Made by a program: the position numbers and the translations under genes | Part shown: in pieces, positions 1-7,005 of the stretch | Numbering within the stretch: position 1 is the stretch's first letter | Layout: the number at the start of each line of letters is the position of its first letter | Notes under the pieces: generated by a model | The model's database searches: none | What the model saw: the letters and a program-made list of their open reading frames with translations, nothing else | Told to the model about the DNA's origin: nothing | Assembly (NCBI GenBank): GCA_030037185.1 | Contig: JASHRR010000805.1 | Span: 1-18,130, forward strand | DNA from: Xanthobacteraceae bacterium | GTDB taxonomy: Bacteria; Pseudomonadota; Alphaproteobacteria; Rhizobiales; Xanthobacteraceae | DNA: 18,130 nucleotides | Direction: 5' to 3'

Positions 1-1326
1 ATGGTTGCTCACGTTCCGCCAAACTTTCGACGCGTGATCACTGCCGCGGCGGGAGGAAATGTCATCGAATGGTACGACTTTTACATCTTCGGGAGCTTGG
101 CCGCGGTGTTGTCGGTCAAATTCTTTGAGAAATCGCACCCGGTTGCAGCGCTGCTCAGCACGATCGCGCTGTTCACTGCCGGCTTCTTGGTCCGTCCATT
201 GGGCGCATTCGTGTTCGGCTGGATGGGAGATCGCATCGGCCGCAAGTATACGTTCCTCGTCACGCTGAGCGGCATGGCGCTGGGCACGGGCGCGATCGGC
301 TTGATCCCGACCTTCGACCAGATCGGCCTTGCTGCCGCGATCATTCTGTTCTGTTTGCGGATGATCCAGGGCCTGTGCCTGGGCGGTCAATACGGCGGCG
401 CCATCACCTACGTCGCCGAGCACGTTTCGGACGAACGGCGCGGTTATTATACCGGCTGGCTCCAGACCTCACCAACATTGGGCATTGTAGTTTCGCTCGT
501 CGTCATCATCGCCTCGCGCACGTACTTCGGCAATGAGGTGTTCGACGACTGGGCGTGGCGCGTCCCGTTCCTGTTTTCCTTCGTGCTGATGTTGATCGCC
601 TATTACATCCGCGTGCACTTCCAGGAATCGCCGATTTTCGAACAGATCAAGGCGAAAGGGGCGATGACCAAGAATCCGTGGAGGGAGGCCTTCCTCAGCG
701 CCAACATCAAGTTCGTGCTGATCGCGACGATCGTCGTATTGGGCGAGGGTGTGGTCTGGTACAGCGGCCAGTTCTGGGCGTTGTATTTCCTCGGCACGGT
801 TTCCAAGCTCGACCCACTGACCACCGCCTATATCGTGGGAGCGGGGCTGATCATCGGAACACCGACGCTCATCCTCTTTGGCTGGCTGTCCGACCATATC
901 GGCCGCAAGCCGGTTATCTTGGCGGGGTTTCTGCTCGCGGCGGTCACTTACTATCCGCTCTATTCATGGCTCGGGGACGCTACCCAGCCGGGCGCCGTCA
1001 ATTACCCGACAGCTATCATTATTGTGGCAATTCTCGTCGCCTATGTCGGGCTGGTCTATGGACCGATTGGGGCGTTCCTTGCTGAATATTTCCCTGCCAG
1101 GATTCGCTACACTTCGGTGTCGGTGCCCTATCACATCGGCAATGGCTGGGGCGGCGGACTGGTACCGTTCATCACTACGGCCGCTTACACGGCGACAGGC
1201 AGCCTCGGCTATGCGTTGATCTACCCGATCGCGGTTCCTGCAGTTTGCTTCGTACTCAGCCTGTTCTTGATGCCGGAAACTCGCGAAATGAGCATCTGGG
1301 AGGAGAAGGCCGTACAGAAAGCGTAA
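1..1326 (+). CDS. MFS transporter, metabolite:H+ symporter (MHS) family
   Basis: This 441-residue inner-membrane protein probably imports a small organic acid or similar metabolite by proton symport. Visible MHS hallmarks are GNVIEWYDFYIFG in the first membrane helix (residues 19-31), the loop 2-3 signature GWMGDRIGRK (73-82) and its second-half echo GWLSDHIGRK near residue 295. Hydrophobic helices alternate along the whole length, giving about 12 segments, and the length is normal for KgtP/ShiA/ProP relatives. The substrate cannot be read from sequence. The ATG is the first base of the window, so a start further upstream and the promoter cannot be assessed. The gene converges on the acpXL operon with about 130 nt between stops. 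It looks intact. The family call is confident; the specific substrate is unknown. Confidence 0.9.
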   Translation: MVAHVPPNFRRVITAAAGGNVIEWYDFYIFGSLAAVLSVKFFEKSHPVAALLSTIALFTAGFLVRPLGAFVFGWMGDRIGRKYTFLVTLSGMALGTGAIGLIPTFDQIGLAAAIILFCLRMIQGLCLGGQYGGAITYVAEHVSDERRGYYTGWLQTSPTLGIVVSLVVIIASRTYFGNEVFDDWAWRVPFLFSFVLMLIAYYIRVHFQESPIFEQIKAKGAMTKNPWREAFLSANIKFVLIATIVVLGEGVVWYSGQFWALYFLGTVSKLDPLTTAYIVGAGLIIGTPTLILFGWLSDHIGRKPVILAGFLLAAVTYYPLYSWLGDATQPGAVNYPTAIIIVAILVAYVGLVYGPIGAFLAEYFPARIRYTSVSVPYHIGNGWGGGLVPFITTAAYTATGSLGYALIYPIAVPAVCFVLSLFLMPETREMSIWEEKAVQKA

Positions 1327-1409
1327 TCGCTGAATCGACAAGGAGGCATGGTGCTGGGTCGAGTTCATCCTGGAAACATGCCCATCTAGGCACGCCGCCC
1401 CCGAGGTTT

Positions 1410-1434
1410 CCCCGCTTGCAACTCACTTGCGGGG
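1410..1434. terminator. weak GC-rich stem between convergent genes
   Basis: The arms ccccgc (1410-1415) and gcgggg (1429-1434) can pair around a 13-nt loop in the gap between the convergent MFS and ketosynthase genes. There is no T-run on either side. The position suits a bidirectional terminator, but the stem is short. Confidence 0.25.
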
Positions 1435-1456
1435 GAGCGGGCAGTGCGAGTACAAC

Positions 1457-2641
1457 TCACTCCACCGCTTCCACCAGCGCGAGACCTTCGCCGCGCCAAT
1501 GCCCGACGCCGGTGACAACAGCCTGGGTCGGCGCGCCGGTCATGGTGTGCTCGCCAGGATCGCATGGTGGAAACAAGGCTCTCCGCTGGACCGCCATGGC
1601 CGCAAGTGCAATGTTCATGACGAATTGCGGTTCGACGCCGTGACCAATGCGGGTGCCGGTTGCTCGCACCGTAAGTTCGGCATGAGCCTCTAGAAAGGTA
1701 CGCTCCTCTGCAGTTGCCGGGGAGGCACCGCTCGCGCCCGAAATCACCGCGCACTCAGGGGTAATGTCGGGCAGCGTTGTCCACAGCTTGTGGAGCGTTG
1801 CCGTAATGACCCCGGGTTTTCGGTTGGATCGTGCGTTGACGACGGCGGCGAGCCGGGCAAGCGGTTTTGCACCCCGCGAACGCGCGTGCTCGCTCGCTTC
1901 CAGCACCAGGAACGCTCCCATCGAGCCGAGCGCGAATCCAGGCCGGGCGGCGCGGTCCCACACCGGATGGAACTCGCGCTTGAGGGCGAAACCGCCAAAC
2001 TCGTAGAGCATCAACATTTCCTTGCGCTCGGAGTTCTGGGCACCGCCAACGAGGGTGATGTCGCTCTGGCCGGCCCCGATGCGGGCAAGCGCGATGCGCA
2101 CCGCGTCCACGCCGGCGGACTCTTCCCCCATGAAGGTGCGCGAGGAGCCGGTAACGCCGTGCACAATCGAGATGTTGCCGGCAAGCAGGTTGGAGAGCTG
2201 CGCCAGAAACAGGGTCGGCCGCAGACCGCTCATCAGACGTTCGTTAAGGAAGCGGTCGTGTTCGCCTCCGTTGGCGCCGGCTTTCGGCAAGCCGGACAGA
2301 ATCGCGCCGTCGACTGCAAGGTCACGCTCGCCGCCGGCCGCCGCAACGATCATGTCCATGCGGCCAAGGATGTCGGCATTGCCCTTGACGCCCGCGCTGT
2401 CGAGGGCGAGCCCGGCCGCGTAGACGCCGATGCGCTGCCATGGCTCCATCTGGCGCTGGTCGCCCTTCTTGGGGATTTGGGTGTCGAAGTTTACGGGCGG
2501 CAGCGGATGCACGATGTAGGGCGGATAGCCGGCCGCGTCGAAATTGATCTTGCCCTCCGCGAACCCCTGCCAATGGGCCTGCGGCCCCTCGCCGAGACAC
2601 GACAGGATGCCGATGCCGGTGATCCAGGTTTCCCGATTCAT
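1457..2641 (-). CDS. fabF2XL: FabF2XL-like beta-ketoacyl-ACP synthase (chain-length-factor type, nucleophile lost)
   Basis: This 394-residue thiolase-fold protein is third in the operon after acpXL and fabZ, the place of fabF2XL in the rhizobial cluster for the 27- to 29-carbon hydroxylated acyl chain of lipid A. The N-terminus WITGIGILSCLGEG is a typical KAS start. Aligning by eye on the conserved VGGA (198-201), the cysteine that condensing enzymes carry falls at Ser175 (GEESAGVDA). The first catalytic His is also missing (SGASGASPAT, 301-310), while the second is kept in GTRIGHGVEPQ (His334). It therefore resembles a chain-length-factor partner rather than an active synthase and should need a catalytic partner (FabF1XL in rhizobia), which is not next to it. 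The ATG lies 15 nt after the fabZ stop, with only a weak ribosome site. The cytoplasmic role is inferred from family and context. Confidence 0.85.
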   Translation of the reverse strand: MNRETWITGIGILSCLGEGPQAHWQGFAEGKINFDAAGYPPYIVHPLPPVNFDTQIPKKGDQRQMEPWQRIGVYAAGLALDSAGVKGNADILGRMDMIVAAAGGERDLAVDGAILSGLPKAGANGGEHDRFLNERLMSGLRPTLFLAQLSNLLAGNISIVHGVTGSSRTFMGEESAGVDAVRIALARIGAGQSDITLVGGAQNSERKEMLMLYEFGGFALKREFHPVWDRAARPGFALGSMGAFLVLEASEHARSRGAKPLARLAAVVNARSNRKPGVITATLHKLWTTLPDITPECAVISGASGASPATAEERTFLEAHAELTVRATGTRIGHGVEPQFVMNIALAAMAVQRRALFPPCDPGEHTMTGAPTQAVVTGVGHWRGEGLALVEAVE

Positions 2642-2656
2642 TGTTCTTAGGGCGGG

Positions 2657-3160
2657 CTACCCGTCCTCCCTACTCTCCGCCGCAAGCGCCGAAGAGTAGG
2701 GAGGGGGCTGGGGAAAGTCGATGGCGGCCGCCACCAGCTTCATGCCGGCACGCAGGTTGGGATCAGGAAACGGGGTCAGCCGAAACGTCAGTTCGCTGTC
2801 GGCGACCACCTTGCCGTTCACCTCAATGGCCGCCTTGGTGATTGCGAAACCGGAGCCCTCGTGAATAATGCGTGCGGTGATCGCCAAAGTCTGCCCGGGT
2901 GACACGAAGGCGCGCAATTTTGCCTGCCTTACCGAGGCAAGGAAAGCCATCCGCTCAAATTTGGTCAGGCCGATGATTAGCCACCCAGACGTTTGGGCCA
3001 TGGACTCGATCAAAAGCACGCCAGGCATCAAGGGGTGGCCCGGGAAATGCCCCTCGAAAATCGTGCTCGTCGACGGGATTTTGGCATGCGCCGTGACGGT
3101 TCGGGCGTCAAGATCGAGCGCAACGATCCGGTCGATCAACTGGAAATATTCGAGCCGCAT
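2657..3160 (-). CDS. fabZXL: FabZXL-like 3-hydroxyacyl-ACP dehydratase
   Basis: This 167-residue hotdog-fold dehydratase would remove water from 3-hydroxyacyl-ACP during elongation of very-long-chain lipid A acyl groups. The hallmark FEGHFPGHPLMPG (35-47) contains the catalytic His38, and Glu52 follows in LLIESMAQ. I start at the ATG giving MRLEYFQLIDR. The open frame runs upstream through acpXL, but that part is an out-of-frame reading of the carrier gene. The start lies 16 nt after the acpXL stop, consistent with one transcript. The last 16 or so residues (from about 152, PPPYSSALAAESREDG) do not look like the family and are encoded by a perfect 12-bp inverted repeat element, so the native protein has probably been given a new tail. 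Function is well supported; the XL subtype rests on its neighbours. Confidence 0.88.
   Translation of the reverse strand: MRLEYFQLIDRIVALDLDARTVTAHAKIPSTSTIFEGHFPGHPLMPGVLLIESMAQTSGWLIIGLTKFERMAFLASVRQAKLRAFVSPGQTLAITARIIHEGSGFAITKAAIEVNGKVVADSELTFRLTPFPDPNLRAGMKLVAAAIDFPQPPPYSSALAAESREDG
2665..2704. repeat. palindromic element inside the 3' end of fabZXL
   Basis: The arms cctccctactct (2665-2676) and agagtagggagg (2693-2704) are perfect 12-bp inverted repeats around a 16-nt GC-rich spacer. The element lies in frame within the last codons of the dehydratase and supplies its stop-proximal tail. It could also act as an RNA hairpin between fabZ and fabF2XL. It resembles mobile palindromic elements that insert into coding DNA, but membership of a named family is not shown. 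Confidence 0.7.
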
Positions 3161-3176
3161 TGCCGGATAAGGATGA

Positions 3177-3458
3177 TCAGGCCCCCTTCGCGGCCACGAG
3201 GCCGTCGATGCGGGCGCACAGGTTGTCAAGCACAAAGTATTGCTCGGTGGTGGCCTTGCCGTCATTGACTTCCTGCGTCCACTGCTCGAGCGGAAGCTTG
3301 ATTCCAAAGGCCTTATCGATCGCAAAGGCGATGTCGAGAAAGTCCAGGCTATCGATGCCGAGATCGTTGATGGCGTGGCTTTCTGGCTTGATGGTCTCGC
3401 GCGGGATATCGCACGTCTCGGCGATGATATTGGCCACCGTGTCGAACGTTGAGGACAT
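3177..3458 (-). CDS. acpXL: acyl carrier protein AcpXL
   Basis: This 93-residue acyl carrier protein carries the growing very-long-chain fatty acid that is later transferred to lipid A. The phosphopantetheine site is Ser37 in [10 protein letters not shown] (33-42). [15 protein letters not shown] at the start and [16 protein letters not shown] (60-75) are characteristic of rhizobial AcpXL rather than the housekeeping AcpP. I choose the internal ATG at 3458 because it begins this conserved sequence and has AGGAAC about 7 nt upstream; the longer frame to 3614 adds unrelated residues. It is first in an operon with fabZXL and fabF2XL. fabF1XL, the dehydrogenase and lpxXL, which usually follow in rhizobia, are not here. 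The identification is strong. Confidence 0.93.
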   Translation of the reverse strand: MSSTFDTVANIIAETCDIPRETIKPESHAINDLGIDSLDFLDIAFAIDKAFGIKLPLEQWTQEVNDGKATTEQYFVLDNLCARIDGLVAAKGA

Positions 3459-3788
3459 CGCATAAGTTCCTGGAAAATCAAGAATTTGGCTGGTTACGCG
3501 GAGCTCGTGCCAAGATGCTCCGCATAAACCGCTGCGCCGCACGCTTAAAGAGATCGCCGTTCGTAATAGCGAAGCGCACCGCCTCGCGCAATGCCGATGG
3601 CGGTCGAATGCCACAGGCGAGCAGTTGCCGTAAAGCCGCCATAATTATCTGTGAACTCGCAGCCTCCCTTAGCTCATAGGGGACCCTCCGACATTGCCAA
3701 GCGGACGTTAGGTCAAAGGCTAAGCCTTTGACTTCTTCGCTATCGGCATGGCGGGGACAGTCAAGGCAACAAACAGAGGAAGTACGTT
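3459..3788. promoter_or_regulatory. divergent control region between acpXL and the rlpA-like gene
   Basis: These 330 nt hold no convincing gene and must contain the promoters for both directions. The only clear structure is the palindrome at 3712-3732. The acpXL ribosome site (AGGAAC, minus strand, near 3466-3471) and the rlpA-like one (agagga, 3775-3780) bound the region. I see no confident -35/-10 pair. Confidence 0.5.
3712..3732. promoter_or_regulatory. perfect 21-bp dyad, candidate operator
   Basis: The sequence gtcaaaggct-a-agcctttgac has 10-bp arms and a one-base centre. A one-base loop folds poorly as RNA, so a dimeric repressor or activator site is more likely than a terminator. It lies 57 nt upstream of the rlpA-like start and about 250 nt upstream of acpXL. 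The regulator is unknown. Confidence 0.5.
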
Positions 3789-4313
3789 TTGAGAAACACG
3801 ACGTATCGTCGTACCATCAAGGCCGCCATGCTCACCGCTGCGCTGACCTGCGTGCTCGCGACGGGAGTTGAGGTCACGCCATCCCTTGCGCGTTCGCACC
3901 GGTCTGCGGCGCACCTTCAGCATAAGCGGCCGCATCGGTTCACGGCGCACCTTCAGCGCAAGTCCAGGACGTTCACGAGCCTTGAGCAGAAGGTCAGGAT
4001 GTTCACACGGGCCGCCAAGGCCCACCCTGGGTCAGGCATGTCGGGAATCGCTTCGGTCTACCACGACCCGATCACCGCCAACGGCGAGCACATGAATCCC
4101 AACGCCATGACGGCGGCGCACAAGACCCTGCCGTTTGGCAGCAGGGTCACTGTCTTCAACCGCCGTAACGGCCGCTCCGCAACGGTGCGAATCAACGACC
4201 GGGGTCCGTATGTGAGCGGGCGCGTGATCGATCTCAGCCCGGGCGCAGCGCGAGTCCTTGGCGTCGATGGCCTGGCACCGGTGTCGCTAAGGATCGCCGG
4301 GCGTTCGGCTTAA
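3789..4313 (+). CDS. RlpA-like septal ring / double-psi beta-barrel protein
   Basis: This 174-residue exported protein carries an RlpA-type double-psi beta-barrel at its C-terminus (about 85-171). RlpA proteins bind or cleave glycan strands stripped of peptide stems at the division septum. Visible motifs are GIASVYHD (86-93), ANGEHMNP (97-104), TAAHKTLPFGSRV (108-120), NDRGPY (136-141) and GRVIDLSPGAARVLG (144-158). Glu100, His111 and Asp137 are possible active-site residues. Residues 1-35 form a signal peptide ending PSLA. The start is TTG with agagga 8 nt upstream; the next in-frame ATG (residue 14) would cut into the signal peptide. A basic linker (37-80) contains an in-frame repeat. There is no SPOR domain, so this is the short form of the family. 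It is not a lipoprotein in this reading, as no lipobox is evident. Confidence 0.87.
   Translation: MRNTTYRRTIKAAMLTAALTCVLATGVEVTPSLARSHRSAAHLQHKRPHRFTAHLQRKSRTFTSLEQKVRMFTRAAKAHPGSGMSGIASVYHDPITANGEHMNPNAMTAAHKTLPFGSRVTVFNRRNGRSATVRINDRGPYVSGRVIDLSPGAARVLGVDGLAPVSLRIAGRSA
3907..3957 (+). repeat. in-frame 36-nt tandem duplication in the RlpA linker
   Basis: The 15-mer cggcgcaccttcagc occurs at 3907-3921 and again at 3943-3957. The 36-nt (12-codon) offset gives two related peptide units beginning AHLQHKR and AHLQRKS. It looks like local expansion of the basic, probably disordered linker. Confidence 0.6.
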
Positions 4314-4379
4314 TCGCATCCCCAAACGTAACGCCCGCCGGCCCCGGATGAGAGCCCACGAGGTTTGACATCTTGGACC

Positions 4380-4440
4380 GGCCGAGCGGTTCGGCCGTGC
4401 GCCGAAAATCTCGGCGCACGGCGCGGCCCTTCCAGAAGGG
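4380..4440. terminator. three consecutive hairpins between rlpA-like and M15-like genes
   Basis: Three stems lie in a row between convergent genes: ggccga/tcggcc (4380-4396), the strong 12-bp gccgtgcgccga/tcggcgcacggc (4394-4405 and 4411-4422, 5-nt loop) and ccctt/aaggg (4427-4440). The first two overlap by three bases and so exclude each other. There is no long T-run. The convergent position suggests bidirectional termination, possibly with Rho. Confidence 0.55.
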
Positions 4441-4491
4441 GACGTTCGGAGAAAGTGATCCCCGATTTGCTTTCGCTCGTTCGCGCTGACC

Positions 4492-5631
4492 TCACCTGGA
4501 GAGGCGGCGGCCCTCCCCGGCCTCGTCAGCCTGTGCCAGGGTGCTCGTGTTGCCCGCCGCGGCGGTTCTCACTCTGGCCAGCTTGTTCTCCAGCTTGACG
4601 CGTGCCTCTCGCAACTGGCGAGTAAGGTCATGGAACGAGTTTCGCGGCTGGACATGCGCCGGATCAACACCGGGCATGGGCCGGCGCAGGCCGAACCTCG
4701 CCCCGTGAGCGTCGATCCAATGCCAAACCGCACTCGCGTCGCCCTCGGCGCTCGTGATGTCGACAGCCCGGCCGTGGCCATAGCCACCGGTCGCATTGCT
4801 GCCGCCGTGTTGCGAATTGCCTCCGTGCGCCTTGAAACCTGCGGCGAGGCGTTGCCGGTAATCATCGCGAAACGCGCTCAGAATAGACCAGCGGATTCCG
4901 CTCGCATCCATCGCGTGGCCGGCGTGGTAAAGCTGCTCGCGGAAGTCGGGGTCCATGCCGCCGATCACATAGGCCTTCAGCGACATACCGAGCCGCTTTG
5001 CGGCCGCTGAGTCCTTCCAGGTGAAGTTGCCACTCGAATCCGACTTGATGGGCTTGCGCTGGTAGACCTCCCACAAATACTGATCGACCGGATCCAGAAC
5101 GCCGCCCCTCCCCGGCAGCCGGGTGAGGGAAGGGTGGGAGGCCTCGTCCGTCCTCGCGGACGGCGCCAACCGCGCAGGCACCTCGACAGAGCGGGCCGCA
5201 TTCACAACCGGGGCGGCGACTGCAGCTGCTTCCGGAACGTCGAGCATCCACCTTTCGGCAAAGGTGATGCCCTCGAGTCGGGTGGCGGGGTGCGAGGTCG
5301 TCATTATCGGCGGGGTCAGCATATTTTCCCCCTCCTGCAGGCTTGCGGAGGAGGCCAAGGGCGGGGGAGGGGATGCTGAGGGATAGACGATCCACTCGCG
5401 CTGCTGGGGGGTCGGAAACGGGCTCGAAAGCGCAAGCCGCAGTACCACCACGAATACCAGGACGCCACCCACCAGGCCGGCTAGGAGAATGGCACAACTG
5501 GAAGTTCGGTCGGCACAATGGGCAGGCACTTTTATTTCCAACCGCGTTCTATCGTCGAAATGCTCAACGATTGTCCCGGGAAACGTCACATCATGCGGCC
5601 GGAACGCCACAAACGTCGCGATTAGCGTCAT
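4492..5631 (-). CDS. membrane-anchored M15-like (D-Ala-D-Ala carboxypeptidase-type) peptidase
   Basis: This 379-residue protein has one transmembrane segment (about 46-69, AILLAGLVGGVLVFVVVLRL), a low-complexity Pro/Ala linker (about 83-180) and a C-terminal periplasmic domain (about 185-335). The latter resembles M15-type peptidoglycan peptidases: DQYLWEVYQRKP (183-194), WSILSAFRDDYRQ (248-260), GYGHGRAVDI (283-292) and DPAHVQP (323-329). His286, Asp291 and His326 are candidate zinc ligands. The His-to-Asp spacing is shorter than in the classic HxxGxAxD motif, so activity is not assured. The linker contains two GC-rich palindromic stretches. The start at 5631 has no good ribosome site; a later start would lose the membrane anchor. 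The gene converges with the rlpA-like gene, and both may act on cell-wall material. Confidence 0.7.
   Translation of the reverse strand: MTLIATFVAFRPHDVTFPGTIVEHFDDRTRLEIKVPAHCADRTSSCAILLAGLVGGVLVFVVVLRLALSSPFPTPQQREWIVYPSASPPPPLASSASLQEGENMLTPPIMTTSHPATRLEGITFAERWMLDVPEAAAVAAPVVNAARSVEVPARLAPSARTDEASHPSLTRLPGRGGVLDPVDQYLWEVYQRKPIKSDSSGNFTWKDSAAAKRLGMSLKAYVIGGMDPDFREQLYHAGHAMDASGIRWSILSAFRDDYRQRLAAGFKAHGGNSQHGGSNATGGYGHGRAVDITSAEGDASAVWHWIDAHGARFGLRRPMPGVDPAHVQPRNSFHDLTRQLREARVKLENKLARVRTAAAGNTSTLAQADEAGEGRRLSR
5098..5150. repeat. GC-rich partial dyad in the M15-like linker
   Basis: Here cccctcccc is followed by a run rich in gaggg and ggtggg, encoding about residues 161-178 (TDEASHPSLTRLPGRGG). 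Its composition and imperfect dyad match the style of the elements at 5316-5379 and 2665-2704. The relation is suggested, not shown. Confidence 0.35.
5316..5379. repeat. palindromic element inside the M15-like linker
   Basis: The outer arms tcagcat (5316-5322) and atgctga (5373-5379) bracket a ccctcc...ggagg inner dyad, all in frame within the gene (about residues 85-105). The encoded peptide is Pro/Ser-rich and lies in the disordered linker, where an insertion would be tolerated. Confidence 0.5.
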
Positions 5632-5875
5632 AAGGGTTTAGGGTTGCAAGGAGGTTAACTCGCGATCGCGGCACCTTTCGCCGAAGAGTTGACCTTGGCG
5701 GGCCCGCTTAGGGTCGCGAGCATCGTTCCGGGATGCGATCCGTCTTGCCGCTGCCGCAAGAAAAGAGCATTGTCCCACGCGGTCGATGGGTCACATTTCA
5801 ATTGACGCCACGCCCGCGCCAGTTGGGTCATCCGCCTCGGATGATCGGCTCGCGACCACAAGGAGGAGAATCACG
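5632..5875. promoter_or_regulatory. divergent region between M15-like and MBL-fold genes
   Basis: This 244-nt divergent intergenic region must hold promoters for both neighbours. I see no clear promoter motif. The only firm element is the ribosome site aggagg at 5861-5866 for the downstream gene. Confidence 0.4.
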
Positions 5876-6790
5876 ATGTACAAGACCACGATTGCCGCGC
5901 TAGCGGCCACCACTGTGCTATGCACCGGCACCGCAATGGCTCAGCAGCAGGTGGATTGGGACAAAGTTCAGATCAAGACCACCGACCTCGGCAACAAGAC
6001 CTACATGCTCCAGGGCCAGGGCGGCAATATCACCGTCGCGGTCGGCACCGACGGCATCATCATGGTAGATACCCAATTTGCGCCGTTGTCAGAAAAGATC
6101 AAGGCAGCCATTAAGGCAATCTCGCCGTTGCCGATCAAATACATCGTCAACACCCATTTCCACGGCGATCACACCGGTGGAGACGCAAATTTCCAGAAGG
6201 ATGGTGCGATCGTCATCGCCCAGGACAATATCCGCATCCGTCTGCTCGCCGGCACCACCAACGGCACAAGCGGCGCCAAGACCCAGCCCGTTTCGGGCGA
6301 CGCGATCCCGAAGGAAACCTATACGGGCGGCGTTAAGATCATCGAGGTCGGCGGCCGAAAGGCCGAGTTGCATCATGTCAACAACGCCCATACCGATGGC
6401 GATACCTGGGTTTACTTCGCGGACGCCAACGTGATCTGCACCGGGGACGTCATGAACAACCTCCACCGCTATCAGCAGGTCGACTTCGCCAATGGCGGGG
6501 ACATCCGCGGCATGATCCGGGCGACCAACGACTGGCTCAAATTGGCCGACGATAACACCAAGGTCGTGGTCGGTCACGGAGGCCTCGCCAAGAAGTCAAA
6601 CATCGCTGAATATAATGCGATGGTGAAGACTGCACGCGAGCGCATCGAGAAGCTGGTCAACGAGGGCAAGACCGAGGCCGAAGTCGTCGCAGCGAAGCCT
6701 TTGGCCGACCTCGACAAGAGCTGGGCTGCCAATGATCAGGCCGCGGTGAACTTCACCAAGCAGGTCTACAACTCATTCAAGCGGTCGTAG
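5876..6790 (+). CDS. periplasmic metallo-beta-lactamase-fold hydrolase
   Basis: This 304-residue zinc hydrolase has a signal peptide (1-22, ending TAMA before QQQ) and a full MBL fold. The metal-binding motif is NTHFHGDHTGG (92-102), giving His94, His96, Asp98 and His99. Further ligands are likely His172 (NNAHTDGD), Asp191 (CTGDVM) and His234 (VVGHGG). It should therefore be an active di-zinc enzyme acting outside the cytoplasm. The substrate is unknown: relatives are annotated broadly as MBL-fold hydrolases, and a true beta-lactamase role is not supported. I choose the ATG at 5876 because aggagg lies at 5861-5866 and the signal peptide begins there. The frame stays open back to 5786, but that part has no export signal. 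A strong hairpin follows the stop. It appears monocistronic. Confidence 0.9.
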   Translation: MYKTTIAALAATTVLCTGTAMAQQQVDWDKVQIKTTDLGNKTYMLQGQGGNITVAVGTDGIIMVDTQFAPLSEKIKAAIKAISPLPIKYIVNTHFHGDHTGGDANFQKDGAIVIAQDNIRIRLLAGTTNGTSGAKTQPVSGDAIPKETYTGGVKIIEVGGRKAELHHVNNAHTDGDTWVYFADANVICTGDVMNNLHRYQQVDFANGGDIRGMIRATNDWLKLADDNTKVVVGHGGLAKKSNIAEYNAMVKTARERIEKLVNEGKTEAEVVAAKPLADLDKSWAANDQAAVNFTKQVYNSFKRS

Positions 6791-6830
6791 CCGGAGCGCG
6801 TTGGGCGTGGTACGCTGACTTAAACGCAGG

Positions 6831-6856
6831 TCGCCGGGATGGAGATATCCCGGCGA
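6831..6856 (+). terminator. hairpin after the MBL-fold gene
   Basis: A perfect 10-bp stem, tcgccgggat (6831-6840) with atcccggcga (6847-6856), encloses a 6-nt loop 40 nt after the stop. Only a short ttt follows, so termination may be weak or Rho-assisted, but the stem is strong. Confidence 0.65.
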
Positions 6857-7005
6857 TCGAGTTTCGCGCGGTGTGCGAATATGTGTTTATAACCATTGTT
6901 TCTCAACGATTTTTAGCCTTCTCCCTTGCTATCAGCCGTCCTTGTGTGTGCGCGTACGTGCGTGCTAATTCGCGTGCGGCAGTGAACCCAAGCGTGGGTA
7001 CGAGC

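Noticed and set aside
1790..2650. Open frame of 286 codons on the plus strand opposite fabF2XL
   Set aside because: It is the antisense shadow of a gene with clear ketosynthase landmarks and shows no family motif itself, a common effect in GC-rich DNA.
4862..5518. Long open frame on the minus strand, 218 codons, within the M15-like gene
   Set aside because: It is an arginine/proline-rich out-of-frame reading of the peptidase gene, which has the recognisable motifs in its own frame.
5876..6790. MBL-fold gene as an antibiotic-resistance beta-lactamase
   Set aside because: The HxHxDH motif is shared by many hydrolases and nothing seen is specific for beta-lactamases.
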